Both the position numbers and the translations under genes were made by a program. A stretch of DNA of 64,000 bases from Anthopleura xanthogrammica (lineage: Eukaryota; Cnidaria; Anthozoa; Actiniaria; Actiniidae): assembly GCA_964019055.1 (NCBI GenBank), contig OZ025215.1, positions 1,947,001 through 2,011,000 on the forward strand. The letters run 5' to 3'. Below, in pieces: positions 48,330 to 59,923 of this stretch (positions within the stretch are counted from its first letter, which is position 1; each line of letters starts with the position of its first letter). The notes beneath the pieces were generated by a model that was not told the origin of the DNA, did not search any database, and worked only from the letters and a program-made list of their open reading frames with translations.

Positions 48330-49259
48330 CTAAGTATGAAGGCTTTCGTAAACCGGTTTAGTCTGGTTTTCTTGTACCAGGGACTGATATGTAGGTTGCG
48401 ACGAAGAAACTGTGTCATTTTCCATATTTTCAGGATTCTGTGACAGTGCTTTTGGTTGAATAGTTTCATATATCTGTAGATTAGGATTGGATTTGCTTTC
48501 TTCGTTAATTGATTCATAGATTTCACCAACTGTATCAGTTGCTATGGTGTTGAAGCTGGTAACCTCGGTCTGTACATCTGATGGATCTACTGTACCATGT
48601 AAGTCAATCTGCTCGTATGTTAAACCTACATGGGCAGGTAAAGGAGCCATTTGCAATCCTTCCTCTGAGCTATTTGCATTTATGTTCTGTTTAAATAAAT
48701 TGAAAATATATGTATAAACCTTTGTTCAGGTAAAAGTAAAACGAATAATTTCCATGAGACAAGTAGATGATAATGCTTGTTTGCTTGTTTGCTTGTTTGC
48801 TTGTTTGCTTGTTTGCTTGTTTGCTTGTTTGCTTGTTTGCTTGTTTGCTTGTTTGCTTGTTTGCTTGTTTGCTTGTTTGCTTGTTTGCTTGTTTGCTTGT
48901 TTGCTTGTTTGCTTGTTTGCTTGTTTGCTTGTTTGCTTGAATTGTGCTCTCACCCTTATCAACTCACCGAATAAACTTCTTGTGCAAAAGCAGTCGCAGG
49001 TCTATGGAGAAAAGTCAAGGATATCATGTCCACTTAACCATTATCAAAAAGTTGCAACAATTTTCAAATTGAATTGCAAGGTGAGGTATATGGCAGCAAA
49101 GGCGGGGGCACATTTGTTCTATATTTTCAACCGGCGTAATACTGTCAATTTAGTTTAACACCCTCATTTGCCCTATAAAACTCTAACAACAATCAAAATA
49201 TAGTTTCTTCCAGAATAAGTATATCAAGTTTCACCTGTTTTTCACTTTCATCATTTCTT
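48330..49259 (-). CDS. Gene D cytoplasmic tail exons
   Basis: Exons 49235-49259 (25 nt), 48968-49001 (34 nt, PATAFAQEVYS) and 48330-48686 (118 codons plus stop). Motifs TYEQI, IYESI, IYETI, TYQSL and VYESL are kept, with YxxL-x9-YxxL. TAG replaces the tyrosine codon after ESLHT, so the terminal YGNT..DYDI of gene B is lost. Confidence 0.8.
48773..48940. repeat. 8-bp microsatellite (CTTGTTTG)n, 21 copies
   Basis: A perfect array in a gene D intron, starting 28 nt downstream of the donor at 48968. Confidence 0.96.
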
Positions 49260-49438
49260 CTGCAAATTTAAGGAAATGAAATATTAAGCATAGATTAAAA
49301 AATGGACATTTTATAGCATTTTTAGCAAGGTTGTTGATCAAATAATAAACTAATGGCAAAGTTATTAACTTGGTTGCCGTGACGTTATATGAAACTACTA
49401 TATAGGCATTAATTATTTTGTGTTTGATGATCACTTAC

Positions 49439-49872
49439 CAAGTTGTTTCTTAAGCTTTCTGTCGTGCACTACAATTAGGACAATAACGACCAAGAAAGCT
49501 ACGTTGAATGCCAAACTAACAGCGAAAGCTAAAGAATCTGGAAAATATCAGAATAGCAGATATCAAAGTTATACTCCATTGCCTTCAAACAATTGCTTTT
49601 TAAAGTTGTGGCATTTGGGTGAGTTTCTATGTATTTACTGTATTATTGACCCAAATGCCTCGACTTGAAACGATTGTTTGAAGGCAATGGAGTATAATTC
49701 TGATATCTGCTATTCAAGCATATTTGATAAACTCATTTTTTTTTTAATTACTGCAATAAACAATGGTCCCATGCCCTTGGTTTGAATACCCTCCTTTTAT
49801 CCCATTGTTGTTACAGCTGTGACATACCTGTGAAGGCTGCGTCTGTCTTAGAATGCTTTCCAGAAAAAGACT
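49439..49872 (-). CDS. Gene D stalk and transmembrane exons
   Basis: Stalk 49828-49872 (SFSGKHSKTDAAFT) and membrane exon 49439-49537 (AVSLAFNVAFLVVIVLIVV then HDRKLKKQL). The intron between them contains a 165-bp hairpin that ends 13 nt before the acceptor. Confidence 0.8.
49551..49715. mobile_element. 165-bp hairpin element at the gene D membrane-exon acceptor
   Basis: The outer ends GAATAGCAGATATCA and TGATATCTGCTATTC are reverse complements, and arms of about 50 bp match, including CTCCATTGCCTTCAAACAAT. Located just upstream of the acceptor. Confidence 0.8.
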
Positions 49873-50201
49873 CTAAAATATATATTAAAAGCATATTTTA
49901 GAAATTGAAAATCATCTTTTTTCTCTCTTTTTATCAAAAGTTTTTAAATAAAGACACTTTCGCATTTTAGGCGATTATTTCTGACATCAGCTTTATATAT
50001 GAGCAAAAAGGAAGAAGTGGCGCCAAGCAAGGTAATAAAAATCAAAATGTATATATAGTTTAAATTACAGATTTTTTTGTATTTTTACAAATTTTTTCTC
50101 ATGTTTAGAAACCCTAATGAAACACTCGTACTCGTTGTTGAAATATTACTTCAAACCTTTATTTTCGGTTATCCTCCCTCTTGCTATCAAAGTCTTAGCA
50201 C

Positions 50202-50214
50202 CTGCCAGGTACTC
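50202..50214 (-). CDS. Gene D 13-nt microexon
   Basis: GAG TAC CTG GCA G lies between an AATTAG acceptor and a GTGCTA donor, and codes EYLA with phase 0-1. The same 13-nt exon is in gene B at 14585-14597. Confidence 0.65.
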
Positions 50215-50661
50215 CTAATTTCATGTAAAGTAGAGAGAAAAACCAGCATTAAGTGTAGAGTCTACAAGGAGCAACAATACATTCATAATCATGTTTACAA
50301 ATTTTGAGGTTGCGATTTTACTCTCGTATACATGATATAGCTAGCAACAAATTTATCCTGCAGGAAATCAAAGGACAAAAATATTTAAAAAAACAATATA
50401 ATTTTGAAGGATGAAATATAGTTTTTTTTTATTGACGAGATGATTTTGATGTTTGAAACATTTAAAAATGTGGTGATATAGAAATTTGCTTTACCTTTTT
50501 CTTGTCTATCGTCAGAGCTCTCTGCAGAACATGATATGTCTTTCCATAAGTGATCTTAATATTTTTGTATCCGTTGTACTCTTTTTCGTCTCCAAGAGTA
50601 AAAACTTGGGGAAATTTTTTTCCAGGATCATGTTTTATTTCTGCTGCTATGTAGTAGTTAA

Positions 50662-51641
50662 GAGCGGATGCCCGTAACAGTCGAGAATCTCAAGTCAGAT
50701 GAATAAATTCGAATTTTTTTTTATTTCACCAAATGATCCCATTTAGTGTTCCTATCATGGGAAAAATACTAAAAAGTTGATGCGAATTTTTTTTCTGGCG
50801 ATCTTTACGAAATTTTGGTTTGGCGGTAAATTAGCCGATTTTCACATCCGAACTGACTGATTTATAAGCTTACTTTGTGGTACTGCTGACGGCTAAATAT
50901 AAAACCGATTAATCTAATATTTCTCTCACATATTAAGACACTCTTAAAGTTTGATTTTGCATTAAAAGTTTGTTTTTAAGTTGGCTATTTATTTTTTTAT
51001 AGTTTTTTTTGTGAACCCCATTTTCGTGGTGCGAAAATTGGCTAAGTTTAACGGCCAAAAACCTTTCCTGGTACCTAAAACTTCGAGACAAAAATTACAG
51101 TCAGCCAAAGCCTGGTTATTATTTGTCATCTCACAGAAGTTTCATGCTTGGACTCGAAGTGGTTTGGTGTTGACAAACCAAAGTTTGAAGTGAAGTGTAT
51201 CCGGCTAAAGGGTCACGCCAACCGAAGCGTTACGCTTAACGCGTCTATAGTACATCGAAGAAATTACATTCAAAAGGTTCCCTCGACTTGAATTTTATTG
51301 GTTCATGATCTAAAATACAAAGAATGTATTTTGAAATGCATATACGGCATTTCCGCTTTTTAAAGTGAGTCAGAAACCGGAGTAATATTAAAAGCCGATG
51401 AGACGAATTTCATGTCAAACTAGTACAGATGTAAACAAATAAGCCGACATGTACAATAGTTGAATGGTAACTATTTTTTGTGGATTTAACATTAGCACTC
51501 TTCTAAAATTGATCGTATCTGTCTTTTATAGAGGTTTTAATTCTGTATGCACTCAAATAATTAGAACTGAAGCAATTATTAGTATACCATATGATAATAT
51601 TGTGTGACATCCATTGTCGTCTATATATAGTACATATGTAC
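50662..51641 (+). repeat. Left terminal inverted repeat of the transposon
   Basis: Matches 61964-62943 in inverse orientation with few differences, including a 12-bp indel near 51035 and a small indel near 51470. A 70-codon frame at 50981-51193 appears in both copies and is probably chance. Confidence 0.92.
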
Positions 51642-52539
51642 AGCTCTACTGATGGCATGATAAAGCTAAATAATTAGAATTATAAGTGTTCAGTACTGTA
51701 GACAAGTGAAATCGGATTTGTACCTCCATTTCCATAAACTTTCATATGCATCCTGTACAATACAATATTTTTTTATAGTTGCTTTTGATATAGTACATAT
51801 TAGAGTACACGTGGTACAATACAAAAGAACCCAAAGTGTGATGAAAACCATTCTATTAAACCTTGAGTAATTGCTCTCTTATCAAAATTGCAATCAAAAG
51901 TGGCAAGAATTGAGACACTGTTATATATTTACCGAAACCATTATTCGCTGAAGGCGAAGTGACTATCAGTGAATAGTTAGAGCTGTGAGTTTTCTCATAA
52001 CTAGGGTTTTTAAGGGCCACTTGCTTTTATGCACTGCAAAGTGCACTGATAGTAACAAAACACTGTACAGATCTAGACCCTTGGCAAAGTGTTGTGTTTT
52101 TCGCACTTGACGTCATATTTATCTTGAGTTTGAAAGAAATGGAACTGTAACGTTAAGTGCGGAAAACACTTCAGGCCTGTACGTGGAATTCCCGAGTCCA
52201 AAAATGAATTTTCCTTGAATCTCATACTTCAATTTAAACTGCAAAAACGTGGAATTCAAAAACCAGACGCGCGTGTTCCGCCGTTCCGATGAATTCAGAA
52301 ACCGGATGAGAGGGTATTCCACGCTAGATACCCTCGCATCCGGTTTTGTTCTCGGCCAATCAGCGCGCGAGTTTAAATTGAACTATGAGATTCTATAGTA
52401 TACCTCAATGTAATAGACTTTTTACTGGGTTACCTGTGGTAAACCAGTCATAAAATACCTTCGTTTTTTTTTTTGTTTTTTTACTGGGTTACCTGTGGTA
52501 AACCAGTCATAAAATACCTTCGTTTTTTTTTCTTTCTGA

Positions 52540-53822
52540 TTCCTTCGCGACAAAATGGCAAAGTTGCGCAATACTACCCAGAGGGTCATTGCGGCCTTAC
52601 CCAACAGTCCTTAGTGGGCATCTGATACAGGGTTCCTGTCTATAGTCCAACAATTAGCATGTGCCAACTGTCAATCAATGTCACTACGTTGCCAACTAAT
52701 TAAGAGAGGGCGGAGCTAGCGTATCACGTGACATAAATTAATGTCTACGCATGCTCTATTTCGTTGACTGCTGTAATTAAAGAGTGAGCCGAGTCAGAAA
52801 TTTTAATTTATTCGTAAACAAGGATAATTCTAATCTTAAGAATTTGCATTGCTCACGGCAACTCCGCTAACTTTGATTAACTACTCGTGCTTTGACTCAG
52901 CTATCTAAAGCAGTATTATCTGTAGTACCAGTACAAAAGGTAAAAGCTAGCCGTGGCCGATATTTAATTCTTGTATTAAAGAATTTCTACGCGCTCCAAG
53001 CTAACTCAAACCGATGGGACGTCCTGACTTCATTCGAGTTTTACCGACCCGATTCTCGGATGCTATATTTAATGGTTGACTCAACAAGACTACTACAAAT
53101 AAACATGAGGTACAACGAAGTTTATTTGGGCTTTCATTTTGATATTAAGAACTGAAGAGTAATGAGAAATATTGTTAAATCGAACGCATGGATTTTGACT
53201 CTCGATCTCTTATATAAAAGTCATTCAACTCGCGACTCACTCGTTAAACATTTACGAACTGTCGATTGATTTACAAATATATACGAAAATAGAAAATTGT
53301 AAGATGTAAAGCAATTCTGAGGGTAGTTTTGAGCAATTATTTGCTCGTCTTACCGTTCTAAACGAAGGATTCATGTGGTAAACAAATAATGCTGACCTCA
53401 AGCAAACATGTCTCCGTCAGCTCGCTTTGCCGACTTTCCGTCTGCGACTTAATTACGTATGATAAAACTCGGACTGGAATCGGAATTAAGGATATGGAAG
53501 TTGGACTTCACCAAAATGGGTATTTTCGATGATTTAGTTTTTGATTTAACTTTTTTTTCCAAAATGGCTTTCACTGTACATTTATAGTAGGCAGTCTCTC
53601 ACTGTCTTTTGAAAAACGACGAAAAAAGAAAACGAGGGCCTCGACAGTACGATACATCAGAAACATTAAAAACCAAATTACAGTCAGCTTATTTTATAAT
53701 TGATCACTCTTTTTCCACAAAGGGTGGGTCAAGGGCACCCTAGGACCCCTCCCCCTGCCCCTGTCCCTGGTCTCACCCGGTCCAGGTAACCCAGTCTACC
53801 CTGCCCGCAGGGTCTTGTTTTC
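52540..53822 (+). repeat. 1.3-kb tandem duplication inside the transposon, unit 1
   Basis: It starts GATTCCTTCGCGACAAAATGG and ends near CCCTGCCCGCAGGGTCTTG. Unit 2 follows at 53828. A 13-bp pair ACTGGGTTACCTG (52482 and earlier 52424) and its inverse CAGGTAACCCAGT (about 53785 and 55097) bracket the units, so the unit may be a nested element. No coding function seen. Confidence 0.85.
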
Positions 53823-53827
53823 CATTA

Positions 53828-55133
53828 TGATTCCTTCGCGACAAAATGGCAATGTTGCGCAATAGTACCCAGGGGTCTTCAGAACTTTACCCAAGAGGCC
53901 TTAGCGAGCATCTGATACAGGGTTCCTGTCTATAGTCCGATCAATTAGCATGTGCCAACTGTCAATCAATGTCACTACGTTGCTAAGTGATTAACAGAGG
54001 GCGGAGCTACCTTATCACGTGACATAAATTAATGTCTACGCATGCTCTATTTCGTTGACTGCTGTAATTAAAGAGCGAGCCGAGTCAGATATTTTAATTT
54101 ATTCGTAAACAAGGGTAATTCTAATCGAGCCAGGAATTCTGAAGAATTTTCATTGCTCACGGCAAATGGCTTACTTTGATTAACTACTCGTGCTTTGACT
54201 CAGCTATTTAAAGCAGTATTATCTGTAGTATAAGTACAAAAGGAAAAAGCTAGCCATGGCCAATTTTTAATTCTTGTGTTAAAGAATTTCTACGCGCTCC
54301 AAGCTAAATCAAACCGATGGGATGTCCTGACTTCATTCGAGTTTTACCGACACGATTTTCGGATGCTTTATTTAATGGTTTGACTCAACAAGACTACTAC
54401 AAATAAACATGAGGTACAAAGAAGTTTATTCGGGCTTTCATTTTGATAATAAGAACTGAAGAGTAATGAGAAATATTGTTAAATCGAACGCATGTATTTT
54501 GATTCTCAGATCGATCTCTTATAAAGTCATTCAACTCACGGCTCACTCGTTAAATATTTACGAACTGTCGATTGATTTACAAATATATACGAACAAAGAA
54601 AATTATAAAATGTAAAACAATCCTGAGAGTAGTTTTGAGTAATTATTTGCTTGTCTTACCGTTCTAAACGAAGGATTCATGTAGTAAACAAATATTGCTG
54701 ACCTCAAGCAAACGTGTCTCGGTGAGCTCGCTTTGCAGACTTTCCGTCTGCGACTTAATTACGTATGATAAAACTCGGACTGGAATCGGAATTAAGGATA
54801 TGGAAGTTGGACTTCACCAAAATGGGTATTTTCGATGATTTAGTTTTTGATTTAACTTTTTTTTCCAAAATGGCTTTCACTGTACATTTATAGTAGGCAG
54901 TCTCTCACTGTCTTTTGAAAAACGACGAAAAAAGAAAACGAGGGCCTCGACAGTACGATACATCAGAAACATTAAAAACCAAATTCCAGTCAGCTTATTT
55001 TATAATTGATCACTCTTTTTCCACAAAGGGTGGGTCAAGGGCACCCTAGGACCCCTCCTCCTGCCCCTGCCCCTGCCCCTGGTCTCACCCGGTCCAGGTA
55101 ACCCAGTCTACCCTGCCCGCAGGGTCTTGTTCT
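53828..55133 (+). repeat. 1.3-kb tandem duplication inside the transposon, unit 2
   Basis: Copy of 52540-53822 with scattered substitutions and a small (CCCTGC) expansion near its end. The last 900 bp are almost identical between units and the first part is more diverged. Confidence 0.85.
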
Positions 55134-55189
55134 TTCAATGATGCATTTTGCTGAGTTAAATTAACGAATCTTTGGAAAATTAATTCTAT

Positions 55190-56109
55190 CTACAAAGTCG
55201 ACTGACAAGAACATCTGCTGACGGCCTCTTTGAGCAAATTCTTGTACAGCTCTTTCTTCCGCACATCCTTCTTTGGAACGTTCAGTTCAAGGCTTTTGCA
55301 CATGTTTTGAAGCATGGGGAGCTTTAACTTCTCCAGGCCTCCATCTGCTACAATGGTGCATATATTATAGTGGTCGTAGGTTATTGGGTGTTCCAGCACG
55401 ACGGTCTGCAAAGCTGTCATCCTTGCTGCGGCAAAGTTGTTCTCTTCTTGGTACGCATCTATATCGTTATCGTCGACTAGTGCTCCTTGTCGGTCTTTCG
55501 CTGCACGGCGAGAAAAATATGAATTTATCTGCTGAGAAGATAAGAATTCGGATACTTTGAACAATCGTTCGCCATCTGGTCCCTGAGCGCGCCTCATTTG
55601 CTTCGCGACCATTTCACCATTCATCTTCCGACCAGTAGATCGTCCAATTTCGAACTTTGCATCAAGGTACTCTTTCTGCTTTTCGCTGAAACGATAATAC
55701 TTCTTAGCTGCTCTGAGGGCCCAGCCTTTACTAGCTGTCTTGTTGGAGCTCTCAGCCAGTTCTGCCTTGAGAGTTGGCACAGTACCAACGTCGTCTTCAA
55801 GTCTTGACTTGTATCCGATTTTCGCTAGATCTAGCAACGAATACTTTTCCAAAGTCTTTGTACACTTCTCTAATGATAGGTGCTTATCTAAGGAGGAAAG
55901 CCTCTGGAAAACCCTAACACAGCCTTCTTGAGGGCAGGTAAAAACAGATGGGGATGCCGACTGCTGCGCAGCGTCGTTAGTGGCTTCGGTAGTGGCTGCC
56001 GTTTCTGGGCTATCAGGCTCGTTTTTGCTGGCACTTTTTGTGGTTCTCGAGCCAAAGGATTTGAACCCTCCTGCTGTAAACGTTGATGACAGCCACTTGA
56101 AATTGGTAT
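55190..56109 (-). CDS. Transposase exon 6, C-terminal zinc finger
   Basis: Acceptor TTTCAG, phase 1. The first Met of the open frame (56167) lies in the intron, so the ORF start is not the real one. Contains the finger CPQEGCVRVFQRLSSLDKH and a SEKQKEYLDAKFEIGRSTGR region that looks DNA-binding or structural. Confidence 0.78.
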
Positions 56110-56668
56110 CTGAAAAAAGTGGTGAAGTAAACGGATGAAGATCGGTAAATTTATTATCACACAGCATGGAAGTATAATCGTAATCCCAATTAATATATAT
56201 TTTTTTATAATCATCATTATTATCATTATCATTATTATATTTTTTATTATTTTATGATAATGATTATGGTTATGGTGATTATTATGATGATAATAATTGT
56301 GAGTGATGATGATTATTATAATTATCATCATCATTATTTTTGCTATAATTAGCATTTTATATAATTATCATCATCATCATCAGCATTATTATTAATAACA
56401 TCATCATTATTGCTATTATCATTACTATCATTATCATTAATATTATTATCATCAGTATTTTTAGTGTTATTAATCAATCAATCAACCAATCAATTATTTA
56501 ACTTTATTTATCCACGGTGGACATCTCAGCGAACTGATTTTCAGATGTGCCTTATCATTGATATATTATCATCATTATTATTATTTTTATTATTATTATC
56601 ATCATCATTATTGATATTATCATTGCTATCATTAGTTTAATATCATCAACATCATTATTGCTATTATC

Positions 56669-56700
<32 letters not shown>

Positions 56701-57439
56701 CATTATCATTATCATTATCATTATCATTATCATTATCATTATCATTATCATTATCATTATCATTATCATTATCATTATCATTATCATTATCATTATCATT
56801 ATCATTATCATTATCATTATCATTATCATTATCATTATCATTATCATTATCATTATCATTATCATTATCATTATCATTATCATTATCATTATCATTATCA
56901 TTATCATTATCATTATCATTATCATTATCATTATCATTATCATTATCATTATCATTATCATTATCATTATCATTATCATTATCATTATCATTATCATTAT
57001 CATTATCATTATCATTATCATTATCATTATCATTATCATTATCATTATCATTATCATTATCATTATCATTATCATTATCATTATCATTATCATTATCATT
57101 ATCATTATCATTATCATTATCATTATCATTATCATTATCATTATCATTATCATTATCATTATCATTATCATTATCATTATCATTATCATTATCATTATCA
57201 TTATCATTATCATTATCATTATCATTATCATTATCATTATCATTATCATTATCATTATCATTATCATTATCATTATCATTATCATTATCATTATCATTAT
57301 CATTATCATTATCATTATCATTATCATTATCATTATCATTATCATTATCATTATCATTATCATTATCATTATCATTATCATTATCATTATCATTATCATT
57401 ATCATTATCATTATCATTATCATTATCATTATCATTATC

Positions 57440-57471
<32 letters not shown>

Positions 57472-59885
57472 CCTTCTGCTGCTGCTGCCACTGATACTAG
57501 TGCTACTGCTACTACTCCCAAATCGATTTGGGGTTTATGTTATCACTACTTATTTGTACACGTACCTTTATTCGGTTTGTCAACAACAATAAGTTTTCCT
57601 TTGCCAATTCCGTACGCTCGCCAAGTTCTCACACTTTTACAGGTCTTCTTCTCAAATGCAAAGTTGTTTAGTTTGCTGATCCCCGGGATCTTTTGTGGCA
57701 TTTCCAGAGTCTCATCTATGCTCTCCATGGCTGCAACTCTCACTCCTTGCACTCCTCCATATGAGGTGATGGCTTCTTTCAACTGCTCCGACGTGGTCAC
57801 ATCATGGCCTTCGTTAACATATCTTCTAATATGCGCTTTACATGTTGCTGCAAGTCTATCTGCTGCACCTTTGCCACCTTGTGGATCGCTAAAATCAATA
57901 CGTGCGATGTTGATGCCACTTGATTGTGAAATAGCCGGGCATGATGTAATTGTCTCATTGGAGTGATAGCAACCGGCATTATCTTGACGAAAGTATGCTG
58001 TCTTGACTTGAGGGTGGTCTTTCTTGATGGTTTTCAAGACATCTTCCATTATGTAGACAACTGCAGGACTTCCCTGGCCACATGACTGGATAATGTGGAT
58101 CAGTCCCTGCCACTGAAGTTGTCCGTTCATCCGACGATAAATGACTGAAATGTGCCAGGAAATACCGCGTTTTCCAAACCAGTCTGTTTGGGACTCTCGG
58201 TACTTCCTGGGCAAGAACTTCATGGCCCAGTCGTTTACAATTAGGATGGACTCGTCATCCAACAAGTCGAGGAAATCGGTTCGGGCTTGATCTTGATTAG
58301 CCGATCTTAGTATGTGGCACTTCCAGTTCTGTATGGCTGTTTTCGCTGACTCTGTTAGATAAACAGCTTCGTCATGGTCGTCTACTGATGGAAATTTTGC
58401 TTGCTTTACTTTCTCAGTTATATCGTTGAGTGCAACGTCAAGAGCTTTACACTGGTTGCAGCACTCATCATGGGTGTGGTCACACGACTTTCTATAATCT
58501 GCTTGAGTACCAGTTTCACTCAAAGAGTATGGAATGCAGTGGTCCGCAACCCTAGACGAGTTGGACACGTGAACCTGTTTGCAAAATAACAAAATAAAGA
58601 TTAAAAACGTGCGACTTGTATGTGTGCATATTTGCACGCGCCTCTTTTTATTGGTGATGTCGATTGATTGTTAGCATTTTCTGCTTCTTCAAGACTACAA
58701 AATTATTCTCTCTTACAACATCGAGGGATATTTTACGCTTTAGAGCAAGTTTTACCTTGTAATCTCCTTTGAGGTACATCTTTGCTGTTTTGATGGAATC
58801 TATGATGGTGGTTTCCCAGTTTTTGTCTGCTCCAAGCTCACTCAGCTGGCGAACAACTGATATAAGGCTGTCGAAGGCCTGTGCACCATCAGCTGCAAAA
58901 TAGTCTAGGCCCTGGAGTGACTTCCGTACAGACGCACTGCACTCAGACAGTACTCGCAGCATTGTTCTTTCACTGAACGGTTTGAAGTCAGCTTCACTGC
59001 AGTACTGCTGATACTGCTTAACAATTCTTTGCGGCACCATTGTTCTTATTACGTTAGGAACTTCGATGATCTCACCTGTTGACAATTTCAGATCTTTTTT
59101 GCCAAAGGGAAGGTCTTGGACCAAATGTGGACTTGTAATAAAATCAAGGAAGTGATCCAATTGTGCCAGATCTATTCGGATACGCGAGTGCGTAGTGTGC
59201 CTTGCAATTTCCGCTCCTGTTCCAAATTGTAGACGATGCAAATTGGCGGTAGTATATCTATATTGTGTTAATCCGGGAATGTACTCGCTCAGTGTGTTGT
59301 ATGATGCTATTCCGGACATTATCGAAAGGACCTGTCTGCGTGTTTCCCAGCTAAGGGCGTTGTTGTATGCTTCTGCAAGTGACTCCAAGTACGTTTGTTC
59401 AGAGGGACTCAGATTATCTGTTCCAAGAAGCTGTGACATATCAGGACAAGATATTAGTTTTTTCCACAAGTTACCAGCACTGGCGTCATCAGGGGTGACA
59501 GTTTTGAGCACAGCAGACACTATCTCGGCAGACTTCTTAGTATAGCGCTGTCGGGTTCTATCGCTGGAGCTGCTCCAAGTTTGCCACGATGTCACAATAG
59601 GAGTTATTCCACATGCAGTAATAAAGGTATTGAGATGCTTTCTTGTATTCTCTTGAGTTGTTGTAGGATCATCACTTTGTGTCGATGCGGAGCTCTCAGT
59701 ATCTGGAGACATGAAAGTAGAGTCTTCGTGCTCAGTTATCTCCAGTTGACTGAAAATTTCCTCCACGGAATCTGTACTCTCAGGAGATGAATTTTCTTCC
59801 ATTCCCTGTCAAAGAATAAAACAGGCGTTAGGATGTGGCCCATGGTAACGAAGCCGATAACTACTAACAATACAACGTGATGATG

Positions 59886-59923
<38 letters not shown>

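Noticed and set aside
48754..49158. Cys-Leu-rich plus-strand frame
   Set aside because: Artefact of the 8-bp CTTGTTTG array in a gene D intron.
50981..51193. 70-codon frame in both inverted arms (also 62400-62624)
   Set aside because: Duplicated only because it lies in the terminal repeats; the two copies differ by an indel and no family features are visible.
56632..57494. Ile-Met and Leu-Ser open frames of about 277 codons
   Set aside because: Products of the TTATCA hexamer array in an intron; no start context or conservation.
55190..59802. Separate host genes for the three large minus-strand frames
   Set aside because: Phases of exons 1 to 6 chain exactly into one product, and all lie between the transposon's inverted repeats.
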